This document shows positions 1-34,556 of a DNA stretch of 64,000 bases, one piece after another; position 1 is the stretch's first letter, and every line of letters starts with the position of its first letter. This stretch comes from Paulinella micropora (lineage: Eukaryota; Cercozoa; Imbricatea; Euglyphida). The translations under genes were made by a program, and so were the position numbers. The stretch is taken from the NCBI GenBank assembly GCA_009731375.1, contig BJOX01000117.1:206311-270310 (forward strand), written 5' to 3'. The notes beneath the pieces were generated by a model. That model ran no database searches. It had not been told where the DNA came from and was given only the letters and a program-made list of their open reading frames with translations.

Positions 1-340
<340 letters not shown>

Positions 341-650
341 GTGAACTGGCCGGTGTGTAAATATTGGCCAGAGATTGCTACGGCTATCCAACCGTCAATT
401 TGTGAAAATTCGACCGAAATTCCTATAAAATTTTGCACACACACACACACATACAAACACGCACACACACACACGCACACAAAGAAAGAAAGAAAGACAG
501 GAAGAAAGAAAGAAAGAAAGAAAGAAAAAATCATGTGTTCTATTTTGACAGGTATACTGGCCGGTGTGTGAATTTTGGCAAGAAATTGCTACGGCCTATC
601 CAAAAGCCAAAGTTGTGAAAATTCGACCGGAAATTCCCATCAAAATTTTG

Positions 651-696
<46 letters not shown>

Positions 697-1140
697 NNNN
701 NNNNNNTATTTTGACAGGTATACTGGTCGGTGTGTAAAGATTTGCAAGAAATCACTGCAGCCTATCCGAAAGCCTAAGTTGTGAAAATTCCACCGAAATT
801 CCCATCAAAATTTTGCACAAAAAAAAAAAAAAAAAACTGTCCTGTGTTCTATTTTGACAGGTATACTGGCCGGTGTGTAAATATTGGCAAGGCATAGCTA
901 CAGCCTATCGAAAAGCCAAAGTTGTGAAAAATTTGACCGAAATTCCCGTTCCAGTTTGGCACAAATTTGTAAATATGGCATTTGTTCTATTTTTGACAGG
1001 TGGACTGGCCGATGTGTAAATTTTGGCAAGAGATTGCTACGGCCTACCCAAATGCCAAAGCTGTGTACAATTTCGACCGTGATTCCAAGAAAATTTAGCG
1101 GAAATTTTTTATAAATATGACGTTTGTCCTGCTTTGTCAG
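341..1140 (+). repeat. Five reiterated copies of sulfotransferase exon 1 acceptor plus 5' part
   Basis: Copies start at 341, 552, 718, 861 and 1000, each about 140-210 bp from the next. Four carry the pyrimidine-type acceptor TTCTATTTTGACAG (or TTTTTGACAG), and all continue with TGGCCGGTGTGTAAATATTGG and GCCAAAGTTGTG. They then diverge from exon 1 before the VRDP codons into a shared AAAATTCGACCGAAATTCCC-type sequence. The 341 copy has lost its AG. Copies differ by substitutions, so they are not a simple assembly stutter. A (CA)n/(GAAA)n tract, A-runs and a 10-bp gap (697-706) separate units. Confidence 0.85.
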
Positions 1141-22525
<21,385 letters not shown>

Positions 22526-22638
22526 AATGTCAATCGGCCTCAAAAGGAAAAAGAAAGCATTCGAAAGAGAAAAGGAAGGAAACTGTGACTTCCGAAGGAC
22601 AGAGGAGCCAGAAGTGGAAATGCCATACATATATATTC

Positions 22639-22840
22639 CTGTGGACATTCAAGTGGCAAAACATTCAAACTTTGACCTCATCTTTCTCAATCAATATTTG
22701 ATACACGGAAATGCAGCGCACACCGTTGGAAAGCTCTTGTCCTAAGCTTTCGAATGCTGGCTTCAGCACAGTCGTATCACTACGATTGATGGAGAAGGAT
22801 GAGATCAAAGTTGGATAGTTTGCCACTTGAATGTCCACAG
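22639..22840. repeat. Foldback element with about 56-bp inverted arms
   Basis: CTGTGGACATTCAAGTGGCA at the left is matched inverted at the right end (22785-22840); arms continue through AACTTTGA and CATC to CAATCAAT. A spacer of about 90 bp holds no ORF. It lies in the probable 3' UTR of the sulfotransferase gene. Confidence 0.8.
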
Positions 22841-25255
22841 TAATATAATATTTTTGTAATAACTCCCTGGGAACTATGCAATAACCGAAGTGGTCCCCTG
22901 TTAATAAATGCACGCAAATACCGGATGAATCAGTGGCACCGGGAAGGATAAAATCCAACTTTTTTTTTTTTTTTTCATAAATCACACTCGACTTCAGTAC
23001 GAAAGAACTTGCCCAGACAGCTTGACTGTGTAGAATGCTTGGTCATTCACTCTTTGCTTTCTTTTCTCTTCCCACTTTTGGAATTCTTCTTGCACTTTTT
23101 TTTCTTTTTTTTTTTCCAGTCCTGACTGTTTCGTTATTCTTTTCCTAAATTTATTCTTTGTATTAATATATATTTCTTGCTTTTTCCTGAGTTCACACTT
23201 TTTATTTTTATTATTATTATTATTATTCAAAATATTAGTGAAGTTGAAGAACAAGAACGCTTGCTTTTTGGAGGCCTGAGCCGAAACAGGCTGCAGTGAG
23301 GAAGATTTGTACTAATTAACTCCTTGAGGAACTAATAATTTGCTGTCAGTAGTATTATTAATAGTTAGTATACAATACAATTTAATCAAACTTATTTTAC
23401 TGGAAAAAATCCCTTTTTTACAGTAGCAATTTCCTTTTTTACCCATATCAACTTGTAATTTTTTCAACTCTCACTGACCGTCAGAACTTGAATCGGTTAC
23501 CGTCTTATCCTTCCACTTCTTATGCGGCTAACCCAACTATATCCGTTACCACACAACCGCTAATTCTACTTCGCAAACTTCCGTCTCAGGTGACTTCGTC
23601 GTGAGCACAGCTCACAAGCACTGGAGACCACACACTGTGACGCACCGTGCCTTGCCCCATACCTAACCCTTGCCCTTTCCCTTTAACCAACCCCAGTACT
23701 TACCTAATCTTATGCAAAGGGGTGAGCACCGTGTCACTCGTGGTCCGAGTTGTTAAAACCCCTGTTATTATATTAAATAACTATTAATATTTCTGAAAGT
23801 ACAATATAGTAAATCATCGGACTCATGATTAAAACTTCACTTGAAGTAGTACTTTTCAAACTCCGATCCCCCCCGGGCCCCGCCCGGGCCCCCAAAGGCC
23901 TTTAACTCAAGTTAAACTCAAATGATAATAAAGCGGCGGTGTGTCACGGACTCGCTGGCGGCTATTGCTGTTGACATTCAAGACAACAAAAAAACTTGAA
24001 TTGTTTTTAGTTTTTGTCACAGTGAATTGTCAGACTGATTTTCAGTTTTGGTTGGAATTTTGATTTGGACGGCCCGGCCAAAGCCAAGTTGGAAATTTAA
24101 ATTTTTCAAATTAACTGCTACTGATATTCGTCCGCAAAACATCATGAGTCATGAGTCGTAAAGTTTTCGCAAAATGTTACCGAGTTAAATTGGAAAATTT
24201 AAATTTTGGTCACAAAAATGAAAAACTGTCACAAAAACTTCTTGACGAACTAGGTTTTTTTTTTGTCTCAAGTTGAATGTCAATAGCAATATCTGCGGGC
24301 TACACTGTGCGGACTGCCATCTAAATCATATCCGTTCTGTTACAGTTACTTTTTATTTCAACTTTAGACTCAGTGCCTACGCAAATACTTCAAGGGCCGA
24401 ACGTGACTAACAAGACTCCGAACTGAATACTTTCCATATTCTATGCGGACTTGATTAAATGACTCGTGACATTGCTCAAGTTCCTCTCAGCGAATATTAC
24501 AATAGTACTTGCCACCGTCACAGTGACTTTCAAAAACTTGCTTAATCAGTCAGGCTGAGTCTGCACTACCGTGACCGTGACGTTTCGACTTCACAAACTG
24601 CCATGATCATGATAAGTAGGACGGTTTTCCGATGATTTCGTTCAGCCTCAAATGACTTCAAACGATCAAGTCAAAGTTCTTTTCAAGTTAGAAAAGATTA
24701 ACTATTGCCGCGGCTTTTCCCCACTCTATTACCTTTTCCCCTGATTTCCAGTGAAACACGCACTGGCACGTTGCGGTAAATTTGTGGACAAGGAAGCTAG
24801 AGTGACGGACAACTGTGGAAAACTTTTTCCAAATGCAAATTTCGGACACGGGCTTGAAATTATAAATTAGACTTGCCAGTGACTGAGCCATACTTCAAGT
24901 GTTTTAGGACAGCTGTTTCAAGTTACGCGAGCTCACCAACTCACAATCTACGTTCAGTCACGGTCACGGTCGTGACCGTACCATGCTTGCATTCCAAGTC
25001 TGCAAACAAGTAGAAATCTACGTAAATAAACGAAGTGACCGCTCTGTTATTTATTGGTATTTCACCTGCTCTCAGGAGTCAGGACATAGAGACTTTTAAT
25101 AAGAACGTTGTGTATTTATCCCTTGGGGTTGTATCCAAACTCATAAAATGAAAGATTTAATGTTAATTTTACTACATAAAATTTTGAATATTATTATTTT
25201 TTTTGGAACTTGAAAGTGGCAAGTATTTGATGCCGGCATCCAGTAGGAGGCACAT

Positions 25256-25313
<58 letters not shown>

Positions 25314-25404
25314 ATATATATGTATATATATATATTATTAATATATATATATATGTAATATATATATTAATATATATATATATATGTATATATAATATAT
25401 ATAT

Positions 25405-25462
<58 letters not shown>

Positions 25463-25499
25463 GGCCTGACAGTGCCGCGCTGTCAGCAAGGTCAGAGTC
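22841..25499. other. Unassigned mostly unique region
   Basis: No gene is supportable. It contains a MITE-like element (23963-24291), a C/G-rich spot CCCCCCGGGCCCCGCCCGGG near 23869, and a 9-bp-arm palindrome ACGGTCACGGTCGTGACCGT at about 24959-24978, with a related CCGTGACCGTGACG near 24570. (TA)n occupies 25260-25460. A lysine-rich minus-strand frame (22994-23254) resembles a coiled coil but has no splice or homology support. Confidence 0.5.
23963..24291. repeat. MITE-like element, diverged copy
   Basis: Left end TATTGCTGTTGACATTCAAG; right end TTGAATGTCAATAGCAATA is inverted. Internal text (CAGTTTTGGTTGGAATTTTG, AATTAACTGCTA, ATTCGTCCGCAAAA, TTTTCGCAAAATGTTACCG) matches 46721-47000, with several short extra segments. 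Confidence 0.75.
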
Positions 25500-25647
25500 A
25501 AGTCAACAATATCACTAATTAAATTTCATAGATATGTTAATATCATATCATGATACACGGTGGAGTGTGGAAAAGCATTGCCTCGGCTTGGAGGGTCTGG
25601 CTGACTAGAGCGAGGAGTGAGCGGGTTGACTCCGCGGAGACGTTCCC

Positions 25648-26277
25648 TTGCACATCTCATCATGCACAACGCCCTATCACAAGACCAACACAGATATACA
25701 CATCATACCTTGAAACTAGAAGGCTCACGGAATTTTGCAACAGCGATGCATGGATGGAAGGATGGAAGGAAGGAAGGAAGGAAGGAAGGAAGGAAAGAAG
25801 GAAAGAAGGAAGGAAGGAAGGAAGGAAGGAAGGAAGGAAGGAAGGAAAGAAAGAAGGAAGGAAGGAAGGAAGGAAGGAAGGAAGGAAGGAAGAACGTAGC
25901 CATTGAGAAACTTGCGAAATAAGTTGCGCACTTGATCGGCAAGCACAAACCTTGTGCAAGGACTCGGAAGCAAGCAGAACGATGGAGCATGCAAACAAAA
26001 AATATGCCGTCTCAGAACGTCAGACAAAGACAGGGCTGATGGGATTGAAATTATTTTTACCGATTATCGCGGAAATGTCCCCATTGCTGCATTTGAGACC
26101 AGCCTGGCACATTATGGACCCAAAACACACGCCTCCCTTGGGTACAGTGAGCCCGCAGAATCTACTGTCAGAGAAACCCCGGAACAGATAAGCGATTGCT
26201 TCCTGGTCACAACAGGTGGGCGGCTTAGATTGCTGGCAATCTCCGAAGGTGCAATCTTGCCCGCACGCTCCGGTCTG
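25648..26277 (-). CDS. Cysteine-rich exon of a minus-strand membrane protein, plus downstream pieces
   Basis: The exon at 26061-26274 has acceptor GTGTTCAG and donor GTAAAA. It reads TGACGQDCTFGDC, CCDQEAIAYLF, FCGLTVPKGGVCFGSIMCQ, CSNGDISAIIG: ten cysteines in 71 codons, consistent with an extracellular disulphide-rich domain. It may continue the gene with modules at 27.0-28.4 kb, but phase across exons was not closed. A further minus-strand donor GTATGATG follows AGTTTCAAG near 25710, hinting at another short exon beside the (AAGG)n array. Confidence 0.5.
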
Positions 26278-26284
26278 AACACAA

Positions 26285-26360
<76 letters not shown>

Positions 26361-26775
26361 AGAGAAAGAGAAAGAGAGAAAGAGAGAAAAAGAGAAAGAG
26401 AGAGAGGGATAGAGAGAGAGAGAGACAGAGAGAGAGAGGACCATGATAAGAAAAGACGATCCAAGTTTCAAAATGTACGTTTTCTCTTGCACTTTCTCTT
26501 GTTGCTTTCTTTCTCTCTCTCCCACTTTCATTTATGTATGTCGCATGTGTTTTGTGTGGCACGTGTCAGGTGATGGCAGGTGATGGTGGTGTGTACGTGT
26601 CAGGCGATGGCATGTGTTGCACGTATGTTCTGTGTTCCTGTGTCACGTGTGTTTCTGTTCCAGGATGGCATGTGTTTGTGTGCTCGGTGCGAGGAGGATA
26701 CTTGGCAGTCGCTATCTCTGGAGCAAGGCTGGTGGATCAACTTTTTCCCAGGATAATAGAATGCTAATACAACAC

Positions 26776-26832
<57 letters not shown>

Positions 26833-27197
26833 ATAAAACAAAAACTGGGTTGCGACCGATGCACGTGTTGCTTCAAGTTCCATAACACATGCCATGAAGG
26901 TGTACGTGTGGCTACGTGTTGTAGTTATCACATGTGTCATGAAGATGTGGTTATCTGCTGTAAATACCACATTGTGTCACGGAGGTGTGGCCGCATGCTG
27001 TAGTTGTCACATGTGTCAACGGAGCGGCCGCATCACATGCTAAATTATATAAGGACCTTTGTTGTACTTTGACAACTTGCCTGCTGAATTTATGCCGAAA
27101 CCCCCGGTATTGCCGCACCAGCCGATGGCCTCGTTGCACCACGGGTTGGCGTCATCGGTGCACATGCCGTGGCAGTGGCGTTTTGTGGAAACATAGT

Positions 27198-27263
<66 letters not shown>

Positions 27264-27269
27264 AAAAAA

Positions 27270-27303
<34 letters not shown>

Positions 27304-27319
27304 AGGAAGGAAGGAAGGA

Positions 27320-27379
<60 letters not shown>

Positions 27380-27380
27380 A
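25750..27380. repeat. Purine/pyrimidine arrays within the cysteine-rich gene
   Basis: (AAGG)n 25757-25892, (GA)n 26285-26440, A-run 26778-26830, (GA)n/(GAAA)n 27199-27380. Also (GA)n and a G-run at 27841-27979 ending in a gap. Confidence 0.95.
27081..27180 (-). CDS. Cysteine module exon, 3' part only
   Basis: Reads RHCHGMCTDDANPWCNEAIG then WCGNTGGFGINSA, paralogous to the 27402-27554 exon. The donor would be a GC type (CAG then GCAAGT). No acceptor AG is visible between the (CT)n tract and the coding text, so this is either a decayed exon or a 3'-edge duplicate. Confidence 0.5.
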
Positions 27381-27401
27381 AATTTCTTTTTGATGTCTGA
27401 C

Positions 27402-27554
27402 CATAATCAAACTTGGTGCTGGGTTTTGCGTTTGCGTACGCGCTCGTGCTCCCACACCAGCCTGTGGCTTCGTTGCAGAAGGGCAGCTGCCAGTTGGTGC
27501 ACATACCATTGCAGAAGAAGGGCCCGCAGCGGCCAGGGGTGGGCACGCACGTTC
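27402..27554 (-). CDS. Cysteine module exon
   Basis: Acceptor CTGACAG (27561-27555) and donor GTCAGA (27401). Reads TCVPTPGRCGPFFCNGMCTN, WQLPFCNEATGWCGS, then STKFDYG. The C-x6-C-x3-C-x3-C pattern with FCNEA-GWCG repeats in the neighbouring exons, giving a tandem-module ectodomain. I do not recognise a named family. Confidence 0.6.
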
Positions 27555-27904
27555 CTGTCAGAAAGTGTGTGTGTGATGTCTCGAGAACATTTCGAAAAAC
27601 TTGAAAATTTCATGTTTACACACACACACATACATATATATATACATATATTTATATATATGTATGTATATATATACATATATTAATAAATAAATAAATA
27701 AATAAAATATATATATGTATACATATACATAACATTTTTTCAGCGGTTTTTTCCTGACCTAGAATTTTGAGCGATTTGTACCCTCAGACTGCTTGATCAT
27801 ACTACCATTTGTGCTTTTGGTGAAAATTTCCCGCGCATGTAGAGAGAGAGAGAGAGATGAGAGAGAGAGATGAGAGAGAGAGAGATAGAGGGGGGGGGAG
27901 GGAG

Positions 27905-27935
<31 letters not shown>

Positions 27936-27989
27936 GGGGGGGGGGGGGGGGGGGTGGGGGGGGGGGGGGGGGGGGGGGGNNNNNNNNNN

Positions 27990-28386
27990 TGGCCTAGTTG
28001 CAGTATGGATTTTGCAAGGTGGTGCACCCGGCATCACAGAACTGAGGACGACATCGTCCGATTGTTGGCTGGTTACAGCTGGTGGCAGCTGCAGCTTGGG
28101 CTGGGTCAACTGCATCCATCATTGGTGATGCAACATGGTCTGCCTTGAACACCACGAACGCCAACAGCAGTGCAAGCATCGAGACAAACAGGAACGTCAT
28201 CCACAAGAAATAGCTGCGGCTAGTCCTTATGACGGGTTGGTTGGGTCCATCGGGAGCAGCATCCTCCGCGCCTGCGCTCGTCGTGGACACCTTGGGTTGG
28301 TCTTCGAGCACTACTTCTGCGAAGTCACTCCTATTGATTTCCGCGATTTCCGGCGTCGGGGTTGTCTCTTGAGGTTTCGGAGTCAC
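27990..28386 (-). CDS. Type II single-pass membrane protein: acidic tail, transmembrane helix and first cysteine module (partial)
   Basis: An acidic, proline/threonine-rich tail (about 75 residues) precedes a strong hydrophobic helix FLWMTFLFVSMLALLLAFVV, then a cysteine module SCNQPTIGRCRPQFCDAGCT ending NPYCN. The start is uncertain: in-frame TAA and TGA lie just upstream (about 28391-28412), and a similar acidic text with EIANSDF lies at 28402-28540, so a 5' exon is likely. At 27994-27996 the frame reads TAG where both sister modules have GAG (CNEA), next to an assembly gap. This is either a nonsense mutation or a sequence error. Confidence 0.6.
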
Positions 28387-28401
28387 TCAGGGAATTTGCA
28401 T

Positions 28402-28611
28402 TTAGGCTGAATCCAAGGCTTCGAAGTCACTGTTCGCGATCTCCACCACGGCTGGCTCTGATAGCTCGATGGGCATGTTAATGTTCACTGGACTAATTGT
28501 CTCTTCTTTCGTTCTTTGTTTTTTGTGGATGGAGTCCGTGGTCTGAGAAACAAGCAAAATCCAAAAACACGTGCAAGAAAAAGTCCTGAGAAACAAAACT
28601 CCATGAAACAA
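28402..28611 (-). CDS. Possible 5' exon of the cysteine-rich membrane protein
   Basis: Open text TKEETISPVNINMPIELSEP then AVVEIANSDFEALDSA stops at TAA. Its E-I-A-x-SDF motif echoes EIAEINRSDF in the next exon. Start and splice sites are not resolved; it could be 5' UTR with an upstream ORF. Confidence 0.35.
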   Translation of the reverse strand: MFHGVLFLRTFSCTCFWILLVSQTTDSIHKKQRTKEETISPVNINMPIELSEPAVVEIANSDFEALDSA

Positions 28612-28989
28612 CGTGAAAGAAATAGGACCTTATGCTTCTTGGGAATCTGGACCGGCTAAGTGTGACATAGAATTCCTGTGACACAGAATTCCCCGATATA
28701 GCTCGACCAAAGCCCGAAATATAATGGTGTTCTTTAGGTAACTCCTTTCCAAACACCTTTTTACCTATACCAAAGAGAGAATGGTGGACGACAACCTTTG
28801 TCACAAACTCCCACGCTCACACAATGCGAGGATAGCCGCGAGGAGGGAGAAATTGAAATTCACATCCTTCGATACAAGATCTCCCTTCCTGCTCCTCCTC
28901 ATATTGCAAAACACAATCTCTAAATCTTTCCTTTTCTTTTCTTTTCTTATTTTCTTTTTTTTTTCTTTCTTTTTTGAACCTCTCTTTGA

Positions 28990-29173
28990 CGTTTCGAGGT
29001 AGGTAGGTTGCTGTACGAAGGTAGGTAGGTAGGTGGGTAGGCAGGTAGGTAGGTAGGTACGTACGTACGTAGGTACGTAAGTAGGTAGGTAGGTAGGTAG
29101 GTAGGCATACATACATGCATACACACACATACATACATACATACATACATACATACATACATACACACACACA

Positions 29174-29204
<31 letters not shown>

Positions 29205-30935
29205 GTACATACATACATACATACATACATACATACATACATACATACATGCATGCATACATGCATGCATGAATGCATGCATGCATGCATGCATACATAC
29301 ATACATACATACATACATACACACGCATACAGACACGCATACATACACACATACATAAATACATACATAACATACATACATACATACATACACACATACA
29401 TGCATACATACATGCACTCATACATACATACATACATACATACATACATACATACATACATACATACGCGCATACATACACGCATACATACATACATACA
29501 TACTTACATACATACATACATACACACATACACAAATACATACATACATACATACATACATACATACACACACACATACATACATACATATATACATACA
29601 TACATACATACATACATACATACATACATACATACATTCATACATATGTACGTACATACATACATGCATACATACATACATACATACATACATACATACA
29701 TGCATGCATGCACACATACATACATACATACATACATACACACACGCATACAAACACGCATACATACACACATACATAAATACATACATACATACATATG
29801 TACATACATACACACATACACACATACACACATACATACATACATACATACATATATACATACATACACGCATACATACATACACGCATACATACATACA
29901 TACATACATACATACATACATACACACATACACACAAACATACACACATACACACATACATACATACATACATACATACATACACTCATACAGACATACA
30001 CTCATACATACATACATACATACATACATACATACTTACATACATACACACATACACACATACACACATACACATATACACACATACATACATACATACA
30101 CACACATACATACATACATACATACATACACACATACATACATACATACACACATACATACATACATACATACATACATACACACATACACACATACACA
30201 CATACGCACATGCATACATGCATACACACACACATACATACATACATACATACATCCATACATACATACATACATATATACACACATACATATACATACA
30301 CACTCACACACACATACATGCATACATACATACATACATACATAAATAGATACATACATACATACACATACATACATACATACACACATACATACATACA
30401 TACATACATACATACACACATACATACATACATACACACACATACATACACACACACACACACATACATACATACATACATACATACATACATGCATAAA
30501 TATACATGCAAAAACACACACACATACATGCATACATACATACATACATACATACATAGATACACACATACATACATACATACATACATACATTTATACA
30601 CGCATACACGCATACATACATACATACACGCATACATACATACATACATACATACATACATACATACATACATACACGCATACATACCTACATACATACA
30701 TACATACATACACACACACATATACAACATACATACACGCATACATACATACATACATACATACACTCATGAATACATACATACATACATACATACATAC
30801 ATACATGCATACATACATGCATGCATACATACATACATACATACACACATACATACACACATACACACACATACATACATACATACATACATATATACAT
30901 ACATACACACATACATATACACTTTATATATATAT
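28990..30935. repeat. 1.9-kb (ATAC)n array
   Basis: (GGTA)n 28995-29105, then (ATAC)n with ACAC and ATGC variants to about 30935. Long open frames here (up to 621 codons of HTYI repeats) are artefacts of a repeat without stop codons. Confidence 0.95.
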
Positions 30936-31781
30936 GTATGTATTTTTATTTATTTTATTTATTTGAGGATTTGTAGCTGATAGAAAAAGGCTCGTGTAAT
31001 TATATATCTTTATTAGTATTAAATTAGACGTATTAGTCAGAGTCTGGAGTCTGACGGGTGGCAAGTATTAATATTAAAAGTGACAGAGAGTTACGGATGG
31101 CAAAACGAAAAAAAGTTAATTGAAGTAGTGGTTATAAGCTTCAGTTTGTTGTAAAAGTGATCAATAAGCTAATCCGCTTATTTATTATCAATTTACAACT
31201 ATAGCGGCTGGCCTCACTTAGCAAAGTTGAGTGTGACGGGTGGCAAGTATTAATATTAAAAGCGGTAACAAAGAGCCTGTCGTTTCTTTGTTTACAGAGA
31301 ACAGAAGCAGACATAGTTTATTTGAGGGAAATAAGGTGGGCAATGTATTTAGTCGTTAGTGTGTATAGTGTGTTGCAGGCAAGACTCGTAAAATGTATTG
31401 TCTAAGGTTGACTGTGTGAGCTTGAGGCCGTGGTTATTGTGTGTTAAAACTTATTAATTAGTGCCAACGCATATTTTGCGAGTGTGGATGTGCTTGTGTT
31501 TGTGAGCGGTATTATAGGTTGAGATCATGGTTTGATTGGTTGCATAAAATATTTATACGTTCATAGTGGTTTACATGCATGTATACATACATGCATACAT
31601 ATATATAATGATATTATACATTCAGACATACACGTATACATACATATAATATTACATACTTATACATAGTACGTACATACATACATACATACATACATAC
31701 ATCATGCTACTTAATACGTACATATATGCATGCATGCATGCTTACATACATGCATACACACATTCATATATACATACGTAA

Positions 31782-31812
<31 letters not shown>

Positions 31813-32111
31813 CATACGTGCATACATACATACGTACATACATACATACATACGTACATACATACATACATATGTACATATTAACATACATACATACATA
31901 CATACATACATACAAACATACATACATACATACATACATACGTACATAATGTACATACATACATGCATACATGCATACATAACATACTTACAGTCATACA
32001 TACACTTTGTTCCTATCTATCTATCTATCTTTCTATCTATCTTTCTATCTATCTATCTATCTACCTATCTATCTTTCTATCTATCTTTCTATCTATCTTT
32101 CTATCTATCTT

Positions 32112-32176
<65 letters not shown>

Positions 32177-32198
32177 CTATTTATTTATCTATTTATCC

Positions 32199-32266
<68 letters not shown>

Positions 32267-32529
32267 GTCTGTCTATCTATCTATCTTTCTATCTCTCTAG
32301 CTATCATCAAGTGCTTTGTTCTTGTACAAAATTTATTTTTCATGTTACACAGTATTCTAGAATTTGTTTTAATATTTTGTGGGTTATTGTACAGCTTGCA
32401 ACACTTAAATTTGTATATAGTACCAGGAAAGTTATAACCTTGGTGTGGTCTTGTTGCCTATCAAATTTTATGCTCTTTGGTCTGTCATCCAGCGTTCTAG
32501 TAAGTTACGTTGGTTCGAGTTTGTATTGT
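30936..32529. other. Intergenic: short direct repeat, (ATAC)n and (ATCT)n
   Basis: A 28-bp direct repeat (GACGGGTGGCAAGTATTAAT plus ATTAAAAG) at 31053-31080 and 31235-31262; (ATAC)n 31575-32000; (ATCT)n 32014-32305. No gene recognised. Confidence 0.7.
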
Positions 32530-34550
32530 TTGTGCTAGTAAGAACTTCAGGGTAGACAACGTTGATAGTTGTAGTGTCAGGACTGTAAATACGAACATTT
32601 TTTGCTTCGGTAGCATGTGAAAGTGCAACGTACAGTTGTCCATGGCTAAGTACAAGACTGGCCTTGCGACTTGTTTATAGTCATAGCATCGCAAGGGCGA
32701 AATGGGAACTGTGTTCTTGTGAAGTGGAAAGGTAGTTCATCATCAGATGGTGCAAGTCTTATTCTTGGCAGCAGTATAGTTGTGCCGGCTTGTTTACCAA
32801 ACGGTACCAAAGCTTGCACAATCTTACTACCAAAGGTTAACATAATAGGCATTCCTGGAAAAATAACCATTTTGTGTGGCGGCATGCCATTCGGAGAAAG
32901 TGTATGTAAAAATTCAATTGGGTACTTAAAAAGTTGCTCTTGGTCTGTTAATGTATCTACAGATAGTGTGTGTATACCTTGTAGTGCTTCTATGTGTTCT
33001 TCAAGAGTATGCATGATTATGTCATTAAGGTAATCGACGTCCTTGTTAAGTGGTGTGAGTATAGCGCGTTGCAGCAGCCATAGCGCATTGTCAAGTACTT
33101 TTGCATCGGTTCGTTTTGCTCTCTGGAAATGTGTGTAGCTATGTCAGGGTAAACTTCTGATATAAAATCGTAGATGTCGTTGGTCTCTTGTGCAACAGAT
33201 AATATTGCTGGTGGGATATCTATTTTTACACCACCTGAAATTTCCTGTACAGGTGACTCTGTTAAAGTGCCATTTCCTATCTCCAGGCTCCATTTCCTGT
33301 ACCATTCATTGTCCTGTGAGAGCATACGCATGTTTTTCTGTAAGGTGAATTATGTGACATGCTGCCAGATTGTACTGCTAGAAATACATGCAAGCACAAC
33401 AGCAGCTCTGTTCCCTTTACGTATGACAGGAAGGCACTGCCTGAAGTCACCACCTAACACAACTGTTAGGCACCCAAAAAGTTTAGTTGTATTCCTGACA
33501 TCTTGCAATGCTCTGTCTAGTGCTTCTATGTTATGTTTATGTAGCATCGTTATCTCGTCAATGATAATTAAGCGTGTTCGTGCATCACGTAATATGTTTG
33601 CAAGTGTTGAATTCTTTTTGATGTTACAGTAGCTGTTTGAAGTGATCTTTGTATGAACTTCAAATGCAGCATGAAATGTTTGTCCACCTGGTAGCAGTGA
33701 AGCTGCAATCCCCGTACTTGCAGTGACAAAAGGTATGTTACCTTCTTTGAGTTCATAACAGCACAAATGTTCCAGTAGGTAAGTTTTACCGCTGCCACCG
33801 ATGCAGTCAATGAAAAATATTTTGCTGTCATGGTTGAGTGCATTAATGATTGTGTCACATATGTAACGTTGTTCTTTGTTGAGAGTAGGAACAATTTTTG
33901 CATATTTTTGTTTTTGTTCCTGAATATTCCATTGCAAGTGTAAGGTGTCCCATAGCTGTGTGTATTTACTGTCACCTCCAGTTAACCGTTCAAGCTGGGC
34001 AGTTGTAAAAGTTGGTAAAGTGTAATCTGAAAGTGTAGTATTTTGGAGCAAATTTGCAATGTCGTGCAACGCCAAAATGTAAGAATCGTTTTCGTCATGC
34101 ATTCTTCTGAAGTCTTCAGCCAAGTGTGGTTTGTATGTTTCCCATAGGTCTCGAGTGTTACTGGGTGTGCATTCAAGTAAAATTATTGCAAATAATTGCC
34201 TCATTTGCTTTGGCATTTGGTATGTGGTAGCTCCTTGCATGGTTTCGCCCCAAATATTGTCACTTTCAACGTAGCCTTTCTGTATTGCAGCATTTTGGAA
34301 AGTTGCAGTTACCGTACCATTAGGAAGGCGCTTAATGTCTTCAAAGCTTGTATGTCTGAGTTCTTGTTGTTGGCTAAGAATTACACGTAAGAGAAAGCGC
34401 TCTCTGTCTTTAGGGATACATGGTGTAGCCTTCCTATAGTAAAAATACGATGTCTCTTTTTCCATGATTTCTGACACCACGTCCACTGTTGTGGGAAATC
34501 TTGGTATCGCACAAATTTTTTTGTGATTTGGTCGTCATATGTATGTTGTT
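32530..34550 (-). pseudogene. Helitron-type Pif1-like helicase, decayed fragment
   Basis: The 34486-33350 frame carries RERFLLRVIL, the Walker A loop CIGGSGKTYLLEHL, Walker B IIIDEITML and GGDFRQCLPVI, as in the helicase of Helitron RepHel proteins. Reading continues past a TAA at 33350-33352. It then shifts frame near 33100 to TPLNKDVDYLNDII, GMPPHKMVIFPG and MTINKSQGQS, and shifts again near 32660 with the residues normally before FSHGQLYVALS missing (here VLSHGQLYVALSHATEAKNV). At the 5' end the text YQDFPQQWTW..IGRLHH is in another frame (shift near 34440). No Rep (HUH) domain remains. Relic, not functional. Confidence 0.85.
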
Positions 34551-34556
34551 CGATAC

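Noticed and set aside
341-1140. Treating the exon 1 copies as an assembly stutter
   Set aside because: Each copy has its own substitutions, spacing and spacer sequence; an assembly duplicate would be near identical. Long-read confirmation would still be decisive.
22527-22745. Frame starting MSIGLKRKKKAF
   Set aside because: Its second half lies inside the foldback element at 22639-22840, so it is more likely 3' UTR sequence.
22994-23254. Lysine-rich minus-strand frame
   Set aside because: Biased composition with an (AAT)n run, no splice sites or family match.
29115-30980. 621-codon and other very long open frames of HTYI, YLSI, YVCM, LLLL and similar repeats throughout
   Set aside because: They are translations of microsatellites lacking stop codons in several frames on both strands, with no start context or domain.
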